Assembly (NCBI RefSeq): GCF_030345075.1
Contig: NZ_CP128361.1
Location: 6,014,001-6,078,000, forward strand
Source of the DNA: Solwaraspora sp. WMMA2065
GTDB taxonomy: Bacteria > Actinomycetota > Actinomycetes > Mycobacteriales > Micromonosporaceae
Length of the DNA: 64,000 bases
Direction: 5' to 3'
Shown: one piece after another, positions 1 to 8,676 of the stretch
Layout of the letters: every line of letters starts with the position of its first letter
How positions within the stretch are numbered: position 1 is the stretch's first letter
The notes under the pieces: model-generated
Databases searched by the model: none
What the model saw: only the letters and a program-made list of their open reading frames with translations
Told to the model about the DNA's origin: nothing
Made by a program: the position numbers and the translations under genes

Positions 1-845
1 ACCACGTCGACGTGGTTGGCAAGGTTCGACCCCAGGGCCAGGAACGCGACACCTGCGACGGCGACGGCGACCGTCGCCGCCATGCCACGACGTAGGGTGC
101 GTCCGCCCCAGACCAGCATCACCGCGAGAGCGACTGCTGCGGCCAACCACAGCGCCCGGTACATCGACATGGCGACATCGGCGAGGAGTAACCCGGCGAG
201 CAAGGCGAAGCCGGCCCGGCTCCAACCTTCGGCGAGCCCGGCCAGGACGATCAGCGGTGGTACGGCGAGTAGCGCGATCAGGCCACCGGTCTGGTTCGCT
301 GTGGCCAGCGCAGTCAGTGTGAGTGCCACGGTCGGCACCAGGTACAGAATGGCGGCTGCGCGCAGCCGTCTCAGGTCGCCCAGCGTCTGGGCCGCGATCC
401 AGAAGTAGACCGGAATGACCGCGATCTGGTAGGCACCGACCAGGACGTCCCGGGGTGGGTTGCCGAGCGAGAGGCCGTACACCGCCGCCAGCAGCACCAA
501 CAGCGTGAGACCCAGCATCGGCAGGTCCGCAGTCGTACGCCGGATCTTCTCCACTCGGATCAGCACCCGGATCAGTAGTGCGAGCCCTCCGGCACCGAGT
601 GCGGCCGCGTGCATCGCGACGATCGTGGCGACGTCGCCGCCACCGACGGTTGCGCCGGCGATCGTGCCGCCGATGATGGCGACTGGGAGCACCGCCCACG
701 GCCAGAGTACGAACGCCGCACAGCAGACAGCCGAAGCTGCCAGGACGGTACCGAGGAGGCCAGGCGAGACGGCCAGTGCTCCGACGACGGTCGCGGCGAA
801 CACCATCGGCAGCGGCGCGGTCCACAAGCTGTACGCCGGTCTCAT
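1..845 (-). CDS. Polysaccharide polymerase / O-antigen ligase-like membrane protein (partial, 3' end outside window)
   Basis: The reverse strand reads open from an ATG at 845 to the window edge (281 codons seen). The protein is almost entirely hydrophobic, with about seven or more predicted membrane helices separated by short Arg-rich loops, as in Wzy/O-antigen ligase proteins. It begins MRPAYSLWTAPLP. Its ATG overlaps the TGA of the preceding glycosyltransferase (ATGA at 845-842), so it is the last visible gene of the exopolysaccharide operon. Role as polymerase or ligase is inferred from topology and operon position. No catalytic motif was identified, and the C-terminus is missing. A generic transporter is an alternative. 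Confidence 0.7.
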   Translation of the reverse strand, partial: MRPAYSLWTAPLPMVFAATVVGALAVSPGLLGTVLAASAVCCAAFVLWPWAVLPVAIIGGTIAGATVGGGDVATIVAMHAAALGAGGLALLIRVLIRVEKIRRTTADLPMLGLTLLVLLAAVYGLSLGNPPRDVLVGAYQIAVIPVYFWIAAQTLGDLRRLRAAAILYLVPTVALTLTALATANQTGGLIALLAVPPLIVLAGLAEGWSRAGFALLAGLLLADVAMSMYRALWLAAAVALAVMLVWGGRTLRRGMAATVAVAVAGVAFLALGSNLANHVDV

Positions 846-2071
846 CGTGGCGGCCCGGCCAGATCTGTGAGCAGGGCACGCAACTGGGCACCCCGTACCG
901 CCCAGCTGTTGTCGACCGCGACGGACCGGCGTAGTGACACCTCGGCCGGACCGTTCGCCGTCTGCAACGCCTCTTCGACCGCAGCGCCGAACTGCTGCGG
1001 CCCCGCCGCCAGCCGGATCGGAGCGCCGATGCCACGCAGCGCTGGTAGCGGTGTGGCGACGACGGGTTTGCCTGTCGCGAGATACTCGTAGCACTTCTTG
1101 GGATGCACGTAGTCGATCAGCCCGCCGACCCGGTAGGGGATGATCGTCACGTCACAGCCGCGCAGGATCGCGGGGACGTCCGTGAAGGGAACCGGACCGG
1201 TGAGGACGATGTTGGGCAGCCTCGCGAGCGGAGTCCGGCCGCTCCGGGTCGTCGGACCGGCGAGTACGAAGGTCCACTCTGGGTGCTCCGTTGCCAGCTG
1301 TGCCACCAGGTCGGCGTCGAACGCCCGAGTGTCGACCGCACCGACGTAGCCCAGCACCGGACGGGGCAGCCGGGCCAGCCACGAGGAGACCGGCCCGGCT
1401 GGATGGAACCTGTCCGGGTCACAGCCGTTCGGCAGTACCACCACCGACCGCTGCCCGGTGGGTAGCCGCGTGGGCAGCGCCGACGACGAGGCCAACACCA
1501 CATCGGCGGCGGCCAGCGCACTGCGCAGTGCCCGCCGTAGGTGCCATCGGTTCCACCGCCGGGTGAACGTCCAGTCCAGATCCGTCGCGTCGTAGACGAC
1601 AGCTAGCTCTCCCAAGCGCCCGGCGACCGTCGCGGCCAGGTCCTCGTCGATCCACAGCAACCGGTGACCCGGCCGGTCGTCCAACCATCGACGGATGAGT
1701 GACGCGCCGCATCGGCGGTTGACCAGGTTGGCCGGGGGCAGCTGTCGGCCGAGGGGTAGAAGGACGGGCACCTCGGCGCGCCACAGGTTGTGCTCGACCG
1801 GGGTGACCGACATCCGCCAACTCGGTAGCTGGCCAGGGGGATCCACGTAGAGCACCCGCCGGTCTACCGCGATCTGACGGGCCAACGCGTGCTGGCGGTG
1901 GGCTCCGCCGCGCCATGGCGTAGCGCTGAACATCACCACCCACCCGCTGCCGACGTCGGTGGGGCGTCGTGACACATCGGTGTCGCCGGTACGGTGCATC
2001 CGCGGTCGTGGCGTGGCGGTGGACCGGGATGACCGGGACGACGAGCGGACCGGGTGACCAGGCCTAGACAT
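842..2071 (-). CDS. GT4-type glycosyltransferase (GT-B fold, TuaH-like)
   Basis: A 409-residue glycosyltransferase of GT-B fold. The N-terminal Rossmann-like domain lies at about residues 43-160 (FSATPW, RRVLYVD, LLWIDED). The C-terminal nucleotide-sugar domain has LGYVGAVD, VVLPNGCD and the donor-site segment VHPKKCYEYLATGKPVVATP. It would transfer a sugar to a lipid-linked intermediate at the inner membrane face. I chose the ATG at 2071, which overlaps the upstream gene's TAG (ATGTCTAG); an upstream in-frame ATG at 2125 would lie deep inside that gene. Its N-terminal domain is clearly related to the C-terminal extension of the GT2 just upstream. Confidence 0.88.
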   Translation of the reverse strand: MSRPGHPVRSSSRSSRSTATPRPRMHRTGDTDVSRRPTDVGSGWVVMFSATPWRGGAHRQHALARQIAVDRRVLYVDPPGQLPSWRMSVTPVEHNLWRAEVPVLLPLGRQLPPANLVNRRCGASLIRRWLDDRPGHRLLWIDEDLAATVAGRLGELAVVYDATDLDWTFTRRWNRWHLRRALRSALAAADVVLASSSALPTRLPTGQRSVVVLPNGCDPDRFHPAGPVSSWLARLPRPVLGYVGAVDTRAFDADLVAQLATEHPEWTFVLAGPTTRSGRTPLARLPNIVLTGPVPFTDVPAILRGCDVTIIPYRVGGLIDYVHPKKCYEYLATGKPVVATPLPALRGIGAPIRLAAGPQQFGAAVEEALQTANGPAEVSLRRSVAVDNSWAVRGAQLRALLTDLAGPPR

Positions 2072-3410
2072 GAGCTGGTTCCGCCACCACCGGACGGGAC
2101 GACGACGAGACACTGCGTACCTCATCCTCGCCGAGGTATCCGATCACCGCGGTCGCGCGATCGTCGGTCAGGTACAGCACCCGGGCGCCGGCCTGCCGGT
2201 CCAGCCAGCGGCGTAGCCGGCCGGCGCCGACACGCAGATTGAGCCGATCGATCCAACGGACGTACCTGCCGAACGGCAGCGCCGACGGAAGGTCTGCGGA
2301 CCAGACGGACTGGTCCTGCGTCTGAACCGTCAACCGCCAGCGTGCCCGTGCGGCGGGCTCCGCGTGCAGCAGCAGGACCCGCTTGTCCCCCAACCGGCTC
2401 GCCTCCGTCACCAGGGCTGCGGTCGCCGTGCCTGACGGAGGGGAGCCGGCAGCTGCCCCGGACCGCCCCGAGTCGACGATCACCCACCAGTCCCGGATGT
2501 CACCATCAGGCAGCGGGCCGACGTCGCCGCCTAGCGCCGCTCGTAGATCGCTAAGCCCCAGCGGCACGGGCCGGCCAAAGAGCCGTTTCACACCGTGATC
2601 GACGAGCGCCACCGCGCGGAAGATGGCCAGCTTGTATCGCGGTTCGGTCAGGGACAGGTAGCCGACCAGGCTGCCGAGTAGATGGCGCTGGCGGATGGTC
2701 GGTCCGAGCCGGCGGCACGAGGCGCCTCTACTGTGTGTCACCACCGCGTGTGGGATCATCCACAACTGGCGGCCGGCGTCGCGCAACGTTCGGGCGAGCA
2801 CGGCGTCGTTCCAGTAGATCGGAAACCGTTCGTCGAAGATGTGATCCGTCGGCAGCACCTGCCTCCTCAGCAGCATGCAGCTGCCGGAGGCCAGCAACCG
2901 GGGTCGGCTGAAGTCCTCTCCGCGCATCTGAAATCTGTGCAGTGCCTGCCGGAAGACCGGGAGCTTGCGTAGCGCGGTGACCAGAGCGATCGTGGCAGTG
3001 AAAGTCGGCAGATTGACATAGTGCTGCTGGAAGGTCCCGTCCGGGTTCAGGTACAGCGGACTGACCCCGGCAGCCTCGGGATGCTGTCGCAGATGCTCGA
3101 TCATTGTGCTCAACGCGCCCGGGTGAAACCGGACATCGCTGTTGAGCAGCAGGATAAGCGCGCCTCGGGCCTGCCGGTAGGCCTGGTTGACGGCGGCGGC
3201 GAACCCGACGTTGTGCTCGTTGCGCAGCAGCCGTACCTGGGGATGGTTGTCCAGTAGCTCGGCCGACCCGTCACACGAGCCGTTGTCGACGGCGACGATC
3301 TCGAAACGTAGGTCCCCGTGGATCCCGGTGGGCAGCGACTCGAGGCATGCCCGCGTCTCATCCCGGGTGTTCCAGCTGACCAGCAGGATCGACAGGTCCA
3401 CGCTGCTCAT
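2064..3410 (-). CDS. GT2 family glycosyltransferase with appended GT-B N-terminal-like domain
   Basis: A 448-residue protein. Residues 1-280 are a GT2 (GT-A) domain: LSILLVSWN at the start, VDNGSCDGS, the NSDV metal-site region near residue 90, and ASGSCMLLRR. Residues 305-432 do not belong to GT2; they align with residues 43-158 of the next gene's product, sharing VLYLTDD/LLWIDED, a WR...W...LP.GR pattern and RRWLD. The start ATG at 3410 overlaps the upstream TGA (ATGA). It probably adds a sugar during exopolysaccharide repeat assembly. The extension looks like half of a duplicated GT-B enzyme and may be a docking or regulatory piece. Confidence 0.87.
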   Translation of the reverse strand: MSSVDLSILLVSWNTRDETRACLESLPTGIHGDLRFEIVAVDNGSCDGSAELLDNHPQVRLLRNEHNVGFAAAVNQAYRQARGALILLLNSDVRFHPGALSTMIEHLRQHPEAAGVSPLYLNPDGTFQQHYVNLPTFTATIALVTALRKLPVFRQALHRFQMRGEDFSRPRLLASGSCMLLRRQVLPTDHIFDERFPIYWNDAVLARTLRDAGRQLWMIPHAVVTHSRGASCRRLGPTIRQRHLLGSLVGYLSLTEPRYKLAIFRAVALVDHGVKRLFGRPVPLGLSDLRAALGGDVGPLPDGDIRDWWVIVDSGRSGAAAGSPPSGTATAALVTEASRLGDKRVLLLHAEPAARARWRLTVQTQDQSVWSADLPSALPFGRYVRWIDRLNLRVGAGRLRRWLDRQAGARVLYLTDDRATAVIGYLGEDEVRSVSSSSRPVVAEPAHV

Positions 3411-4249
3411 CGGTCCTCCCTGCGCGCGAAGACCCGCAGCAGGTCGCCGAGGGTCGGGTGACTGACTTGCAGCGATCGACAGGCCGCGAAGTCGGCGACC
3501 ACCAGGTTGCGGGCCTGCCGCAGGCGAGCCGGAGCCCGCCAGTAGAAGCGGGAGAAGACCGTGTCCTGACCGACCACCCGGAAGCCGGACTCGGCCAGCA
3601 GCCGGGCGAGCGAGTGCGGCGTGAAGTGCCAACGGTGGTAGTCGGGGGCGATCGCCGGCCACGCGCTACCGAGCCTGCGCGCGGCCGCCGAAGCGATGTT
3701 GGGCACCTCCAACGCCAGCCAGCCGTCCGGTCGCAGCGCAGCCCGGGCCGCCGCCAGGAACCGCCGCGGATCGGTCACGTGTTCGAGTACGTGAAAGGCG
3801 CAGACCGCATCGACCGGGGCGCCTGGCCGATGATCCTCGAACCGGTCCGTGCGTACCGGCACACCCAGTTGCTCCCGGGCGAAGCTGGCAGCCGCCTCCG
3901 ACACCTCGACCCCACGGGCGTCGATGCCGGCGTCGCGGGCGGCCCGCAGGAAGTAACCACCAGCCGACCCCGCCTCCAGCAGGGTCGCCGGGCGAACCCG
4001 TGACCGCAGCCAGCGGAGTCGCCGGGCGGACTCGTAACGTCGTTGTCCGGCGGACGTGAAGTAGTCCTGGTATCCGTCGGTCTCGTAGTAGGCGCGGTCG
4101 TACAACTGCTCGGGTGGCGGCAGGTCGCTGGCCGTCCAGACGAACTGGCAGGTGTCGCAGCGCCGGAGCAGCCCGTCCGTGACGGGTCGACCGCCCGAGC
4201 CGTCGCCGCACAGCAGGCAGCCGGTGGCGACCTTCTCCGCAGATCTCAT
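3407..4249 (-). CDS. Class I SAM methyltransferase with N-terminal zinc ribbon (copy 2)
   Basis: A 280-residue methyltransferase. The N-terminus has a CxxC...CxxC ribbon (CLLCGDG and RRCDTCQF). Next comes a DRAYYETDGYQDYF segment, then the SAM-binding domain with LLEAGSAGGYFL, the acidic GVEVSE and CAFHVLEHV. This architecture is typical of Methyltransf_23-type enzymes in polysaccharide and natural-product clusters, so sugar methylation is the likely role. The start ATG at 4249 lies 11 bp after the preceding gene. It is a clear paralogue of the gene at 4261-5094, with shared RRLRWLRS, VEVPNIASAAAR and YHRWHFTP stretches. Confidence 0.88.
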   Translation of the reverse strand: MRSAEKVATGCLLCGDGSGGRPVTDGLLRRCDTCQFVWTASDLPPPEQLYDRAYYETDGYQDYFTSAGQRRYESARRLRWLRSRVRPATLLEAGSAGGYFLRAARDAGIDARGVEVSEAAASFAREQLGVPVRTDRFEDHRPGAPVDAVCAFHVLEHVTDPRRFLAAARAALRPDGWLALEVPNIASAAARRLGSAWPAIAPDYHRWHFTPHSLARLLAESGFRVVGQDTVFSRFYWRAPARLRQARNLVVADFAACRSLQVSHPTLGDLLRVFARREDR

Positions 4250-4260
4250 CGATTCTCCTG

Positions 4261-5094
4261 TCACTCGCCGTCCGTCGCTTTCGCCACCAGACGGACCAGG
4301 TCGCCCTGTCGTGGATGGACCAGCCGCAGCGAGCGGGTCGCCGACCAGTCCGATGGCAGCAGCCGGTGGGCGTGCCGTAGCTGATACCGGAGCGGCATGT
4401 AGTAGCGGAACACCGTGGTGTCCTGCCGGAGCACCCGGAACCCGGCCATCGTCACCAGATGCGCCAGCGAGCCGGGGGTGAAGTGCCAACGGTGGTACTC
4501 GGGCTGCAACCCGGGCCATTGCTCGCCGAGCAGCCGGGCCGCCGCCGAGGCGATGTTGGGAACCTCGAGCACCAATGCGCCCCTGGGACGCAGCGCCGCC
4601 CGTGCAGCACGCAGGAACTGCCAGGGATCCGTGACGTGTTCGAGTACGTGGAAGGCACAGACCGCGTCGACTCGGTCGGGTAGCGTCGCGGATTCGAAGC
4701 TGCCCTGCTGAACTGGCAGATTGAGGCGGTCGCGGGCGTAACGGGTCGCCGCCGGGGAGACCTCGACGCCGTACACGTCGATACCGCACCTGCGGGCAGC
4801 TTCCAGGAAGAACCCGCCAGCTGGTCCGACCTCTAGCAGGGACTGCGGCCGGACCGTGGAGCGCAGCCAGCGCAACCGCCGGCTGGCTTCGAACCGGCGC
4901 GGACCCGGCAGGAAGTAGTCCTCGTAGCCGCCGCCTTCGAAGTACGTGTCGTCGTAGAGGTCCGGTGTCGGATCGGCTGCGCCGACCGTCCAGGCGAAGC
5001 CGCAGGCCAGACATTGCCGCAGCCGTCCTCCGAGGATGGTTTTGTCGGTCGGTCCCGGACCGCAGACCAGGCAGTAGGCGCGACGGGGGCTCAT
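4261..5094 (-). CDS. Class I SAM methyltransferase with N-terminal zinc ribbon (copy 1)
   Basis: A 277-residue paralogue of the next gene. The zinc ribbon is CLVCG...QCLACGFAW, and the SAM motif I is LLEVGPAGGFFL followed by YGVEVS. AFHVLEHVTDP and HRWHFTPGSL are conserved in both copies. The start ATG at 5094 overlaps the TGA of the flippase gene (ATGA). The two copies probably methylate different positions or sugars of the exopolysaccharide repeat unit. This is inferred from tandem duplication and operon context; the substrate cannot be read from sequence. Confidence 0.88.
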   Translation of the reverse strand: MSPRRAYCLVCGPGPTDKTILGGRLRQCLACGFAWTVGAADPTPDLYDDTYFEGGGYEDYFLPGPRRFEASRRLRWLRSTVRPQSLLEVGPAGGFFLEAARRCGIDVYGVEVSPAATRYARDRLNLPVQQGSFESATLPDRVDAVCAFHVLEHVTDPWQFLRAARAALRPRGALVLEVPNIASAAARLLGEQWPGLQPEYHRWHFTPGSLAHLVTMAGFRVLRQDTTVFRYYMPLRYQLRHAHRLLPSDWSATRSLRLVHPRQGDLVRLVAKATDGE

Positions 5095-6695
5095 CGGCTG
5101 CCAACTTCGTCGGTCAACGGCGCTCCGGTGCGAACGGCAATCTCCGCATCGACACATGGATGCACCTGGGCCGCCGCGCGGTCCGCCGGACCTGGTGCGC
5201 GACCGGCGATCGTGGGCCGGATCAACCGAACGCCGGCCACCAGGAGCGCCGAGACCAGTATCGTGATTCCGGTTCTGCAGCAGACCGCGAGCGCAGCGCC
5301 CAGCCGTCCGTCGCCGTCCGGCAGGTGCGGCGACACGAGGCCGCCGACGGCCGCCGCGACGGCGGTGGCGGTGGCCGTCCAGCCGAGGATTCGTAGTATC
5401 GGCGTCAGCGGCCGAGCCGTGCTGCGGTGGAAGTGCCACAGAAAATAGCCCGACGAGAGCAGGATCGCGGCCGCGGTGGCGAGCGGTACGCCGACCGGGC
5501 CGTACAACCAGATGAGGGGGACCGTCGCACCAAGGTTGAGCAGGACCGACAGCATGACGTACCGCGTCTCGAGGCCCGGGCGTCCCTCTGCCCGGGCCAC
5601 GATCGTCGCCGCGCCGAGCACCAGGTTGACCGCGTACGCGGGAGCCAGTACCGCGAGGTTCGTCGCCGCCCAGGGCACCTGGGCGCCGATCCAGAGTCGG
5701 ACCAGCGGGTCGGCGGCCACCACGACGGCAGCGGTGCACGGTGCCAGAAAGACGGCGAGACGCCACGTCGTGCGCAGGTAGAACCGGTTGAGCCAGCCAG
5801 GGTTGGCCGCGCCCGCGACAGCGACCGGAAAGAGCGCGAGGAGCGCGAACCCCGGGGGGAGTCGGAGCAGGTTCAGCAGCCGGGCACCCAGGTCGAAGTG
5901 CCCTGCGGTGGCCGGGGTGAAGAAGCCACTCAGTACGAACCGATCGAGCTCCGTGTTGACCACACCCGAGGCGCTCGTGGCCTGCACCCGGAGGCCGTAG
6001 CCGCGGACGACGCGCAGATCCTCGCGGCGGATGTCGGGAACCCGCGGGGTGTAGCCCGGGCAGTACCGGTGGGCGGTCAGGATAGTCAGTCCGGTCCGCA
6101 GGCCGCTGGCCAGGGCGGTGACGGCGGCCAGGCCTACCAGCCCACCGCCGATTCGCAACATACCGACCGTCAGCACACCGCCCACCAGCGCGGCTCCGGC
6201 ACCGATCCAGGCCGCCGCGCCGTGTCGCTGGGTGCCCTCCAGAACCGCGCGCCATGGCAGTTCGACGCCGCCGAGGAACAGTGACAACAGCAACCACAAC
6301 ATCGCTCGGCGTGCCTCACCGGCGAGCTCACTCAGCTGCAACAACCGAGCGACCCAGGGCCAGGAAACGGTCAGTAGGGCCGTTGCCAGTACGGTGAGGC
6401 ACACCGCCCAGACCAGCCCGAGGGCCAGCGTCGCATGTAGTCGCCGGGACGACGAGTCGCCGTCGTCCCGCGCGACTTCACGTACCATCGCTGAGCCGAG
6501 GCCCAGGTCGATGATGGCCAGGACGGCGACGACTGCGCAGAGCAACACCCAGACACCGAACTCCTGGCTGCCGAGGTGCCGATACACCAGGGGCAGCGTC
6601 ACCAGCCCGACTGCGGTGACGATCAGTCGACCGCCCAGCAGACTGGCGGTGTTGCGGGCCACCCGGTGGCCGGTCCGGGTCGACAGGCTAACCAC
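5091..6695 (-). CDS. Polysaccharide flippase (Wzx/MATE-like, MOP superfamily)
   Basis: A 534-residue polytopic membrane protein starting VVSLSTRTGHRVARN. It has roughly 12-14 hydrophobic segments and an N-terminal ASLLGGRLIVTAVGLVTLPL helix, as in polysaccharide biosynthesis proteins of the Wzx type. It would move undecaprenyl-linked repeat units across the membrane. I chose the GTG at 6695, which overlaps the sugar transferase stop (GTGGTTAG). The longer frame reaching 6815 would run far into the upstream gene and carries a non-coding-looking Cys-rich stretch. Confidence 0.87.
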   Translation of the reverse strand: MVSLSTRTGHRVARNTASLLGGRLIVTAVGLVTLPLVYRHLGSQEFGVWVLLCAVVAVLAIIDLGLGSAMVREVARDDGDSSSRRLHATLALGLVWAVCLTVLATALLTVSWPWVARLLQLSELAGEARRAMLWLLLSLFLGGVELPWRAVLEGTQRHGAAAWIGAGAALVGGVLTVGMLRIGGGLVGLAAVTALASGLRTGLTILTAHRYCPGYTPRVPDIRREDLRVVRGYGLRVQATSASGVVNTELDRFVLSGFFTPATAGHFDLGARLLNLLRLPPGFALLALFPVAVAGAANPGWLNRFYLRTTWRLAVFLAPCTAAVVVAADPLVRLWIGAQVPWAATNLAVLAPAYAVNLVLGAATIVARAEGRPGLETRYVMLSVLLNLGATVPLIWLYGPVGVPLATAAAILLSSGYFLWHFHRSTARPLTPILRILGWTATATAVAAAVGGLVSPHLPDGDGRLGAALAVCCRTGITILVSALLVAGVRLIRPTIAGRAPGPADRAAAQVHPCVDAEIAVRTGAPLTDEVGSR

Positions 6696-7707
6696 GGGGG
6701 AATCCCCGGCAGAGTTCCACGATGGTGAGCAGGAGCAGACCCAGGTCCAGCCGCAGTGACCGGCAGTGCAGGTACAGCAGGTCACACCGAAGTTTGTCCT
6801 CAGCCGTCGCTGCATAACCGCCGGTCAGCTGCGCGATGCCGGTCAGCCCTGGTCGGATGAGGTGACGCAGGTGGTAGTGCTGGAGCCGGCACAGCTCACC
6901 GACGAACTCGGGCCGTTCGGGCCGCGGCCCCACCAAACTCATCTCCCCCCGGAGGACGTTCCACAACTGCGGGAGCTCGTCGAGGCGGGTACGCCGGAGC
7001 AATCGGCCGAGTCTGGTGATCCGCTCGTCGTCGGCAGCGGCCAACGTCGGCCCTGTGGCGGACTCGGCGTCGACGTGCATCGTTCGGAATTTGACCAGTC
7101 GGAAGAGCCGACCACCGGCACCTACTCTGGTCTGCACGTACAGTGGTGGGCCGGTCACGGCCACCGCCAGCCCGACGAGTAGCAGCAGGGGGATGAGCAG
7201 GGGCGCCGCGAGCAAGATCAAGGCGAGGTCGAGTCCTCTTTTCGCCCACCTGTCTGCGGTCGTCAATGGACCGGAACGCAGTTGGAACCAGGGCAGCCCG
7301 CCGTACCTCCGCAGGCGGGCCGGCCGGAGGAGTCCGTACACCGGGCGGGCGAGCACGAGGATCGGCACCCGGTGGGCGCGACAGGCGGCGATCAGCCGTG
7401 CATCGGCGGCGTCGAGGGATTGCTTCAGCAGCAGCAGCTTTGGCTGGTATTGAGCGAGTACGGCTGGCAGTGCCTCCAGGTCTACCGGTCCGCGCAGGCG
7501 GAGCGCGACGTCGAACTCCTCGTCGAGCCGGTCCGCCGGGCTCTCGGGCCCATCGTTCTCTAGGACCAGGACCCTTCCGCCCCGGCTCCCGTCCGGGCTG
7601 CTGGAGTGCCGACGGCCAGCTCCACCGTTCGGCATCCGGGGTGCGACCCGCCGATCGGCGCCAGGCAGGACGGAAGCCGGCGCCGACGCGTCCGCGTGAC
7701 TCGGCAT
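6688..7707 (-). CDS. Polyprenyl glycosylphosphotransferase (priming bacterial sugar transferase)
   Basis: A 339-residue initiating enzyme of the PF02397 family. Residues 1-150 hold a degenerate cytosolic region (RVLVLEN, LLLLKQSLDA) resembling the N-terminal nucleotide-binding-like domain of longer relatives. A single long hydrophobic hairpin follows (LALILLAAPLLIPLLLLV), then the catalytic part with KFRTM, RRTRLDELPQLWNVL, MSLVGPRPE and RPGLTGIAQL. It is shorter than typical 450-500-residue enzymes that have four extra helices. It loads the first sugar phosphate on undecaprenyl phosphate. The ATG at 7707 has a GGAG seven bases upstream and is the first gene of the operon. Confidence 0.92.
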   Translation of the reverse strand: MPSHADASAPASVLPGADRRVAPRMPNGGAGRRHSSSPDGSRGGRVLVLENDGPESPADRLDEEFDVALRLRGPVDLEALPAVLAQYQPKLLLLKQSLDAADARLIAACRAHRVPILVLARPVYGLLRPARLRRYGGLPWFQLRSGPLTTADRWAKRGLDLALILLAAPLLIPLLLLVGLAVAVTGPPLYVQTRVGAGGRLFRLVKFRTMHVDAESATGPTLAAADDERITRLGRLLRRTRLDELPQLWNVLRGEMSLVGPRPERPEFVGELCRLQHYHLRHLIRPGLTGIAQLTGGYAATAEDKLRCDLLYLHCRSLRLDLGLLLLTIVELCRGFPRG

Positions 7708-7763
7708 GCGTGTACTCCAAACCAGGTCTTGGCCGTTAACCCCGCAAATCGGATGTAAGCACT

Positions 7764-7823
7764 ATATATCTTGCTCAGCCGCCTACAGGTAACATATAGC
7801 TTGAAAACGTGTAATAGATCTTG
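7764..7823 (-). promoter_or_regulatory. Three phased direct repeats in the exopolysaccharide operon upstream region
   Basis: Three related 10-mers on the plus strand, ATATATCTTG (7764-7773), ATATAGCTTG (7794-7803) and ATAGATCTTG (7814-7823), start 30 and 20 bp apart, that is whole helical turns. They sit in a markedly AT-rich island in otherwise GC-rich DNA between the operon's first ATG (7707) and the divergent peptidase gene (7867). This is the arrangement expected for cooperative binding of an activator or repressor. No cognate regulator is encoded next to it, so the factor is unknown. Confidence 0.5.
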
Positions 7824-7866
7824 AGCCATTCGTTGAAGGCGGCGCTGGTTCCTGCATGATGGGCAG

Positions 7867-8619
7867 GTGCCCCCAGGTCGTCGCCAGATCTTCGCCGTCT
7901 CCGGCATCCTGCACCCGGCGCCGGGTGAACCGGCTCCGCGCCGCAGCGCACTGCTCGACCACGCGATCTCGTTGACCGGCGTGCCGGTGGCGAAGGTCTG
8001 CCTGGTGCCAACCGCCACCGGTGACCAGCCAGACGTGATCGAGTCCTTTTACGCGGCGGTCGGCGACGCCAAGCAGGTGATCCCGTCCCACCTGCAGCTG
8101 TTTCCTCGGCCGAACGTCGACGACGTCGGGGCGTTCCTGCGCGAGCAGCAGCTGATCTGGGTGACGGGCGGCAGCGTGGTGAATCTGCTCGCTGTGTGGC
8201 GGGCGCACCGGGTCGACGCCATCCTTCGCGAGTGCTGGGCGGCCGGTGTGGTGCTGGGCGGGGGCAGCGCCGGCAGCATCTGCTGGCACACCAGCGGGGT
8301 GACCGACTCGTTCTCCGAGCGGCTCGACCCGGTCACCGACGCGTTGGGGTTGTTGCCGTACAGCAACGGCGTGCATCACGACCTGGCGGACCAGCCGCGT
8401 CGGAGGCGGTACCTGGAGTGCGTCGCGTCAGGCGACCTGCCGGCCGGGCACGCCACTGACGACGGAGTCGGCCTGCACTACGTCGGTACCGAACTGGTCG
8501 AGGCGGTCAGCAGCCTGCCCGGCGCCGGGGCGTACCGGGTAGAGCCGGGCGAACGGCACGGGACAGTGGTGGAACGGTCGATCCCGACCCGGCTGATCGG
8601 TGCCGCCCGGCGGACGTGA
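7867..8619 (+). CDS. Peptidase E-like protein (S51 family)
   Basis: A 250-residue protein with the Rossmann-like S51 fold: VCLVPTATGD near residue 45, the strand-turn IWVTGGSVVNLL near 100, and the nucleophile elbow GGGSAGS with Ser134, followed by SNGVHHD containing a candidate catalytic His. PepE-type enzymes cut Asp-X dipeptides in the cytoplasm. The chosen start is a GTG at 7867; no convincing ribosome site precedes it, so leaderless translation or a later start is possible. It is transcribed away from the exopolysaccharide operon and shares its AT-rich upstream region. Confidence 0.8.
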   Translation: MPPGRRQIFAVSGILHPAPGEPAPRRSALLDHAISLTGVPVAKVCLVPTATGDQPDVIESFYAAVGDAKQVIPSHLQLFPRPNVDDVGAFLREQQLIWVTGGSVVNLLAVWRAHRVDAILRECWAAGVVLGGGSAGSICWHTSGVTDSFSERLDPVTDALGLLPYSNGVHHDLADQPRRRRYLECVASGDLPAGHATDDGVGLHYVGTELVEAVSSLPGAGAYRVEPGERHGTVVERSIPTRLIGAARRT

Positions 8620-8676
8620 GCCGGGACCGGCGGGATGCTCGACGCCGTTGGCGTCAACCCGCTAAGCCATGATCAA

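Noticed and set aside
7560-8018. 152-codon minus-strand frame upstream of the sugar transferase
   Set aside because: It overlaps the AT-rich repeat region and the start of the peptidase gene, and shows no domain; the real operon start is the ATG at 7707.
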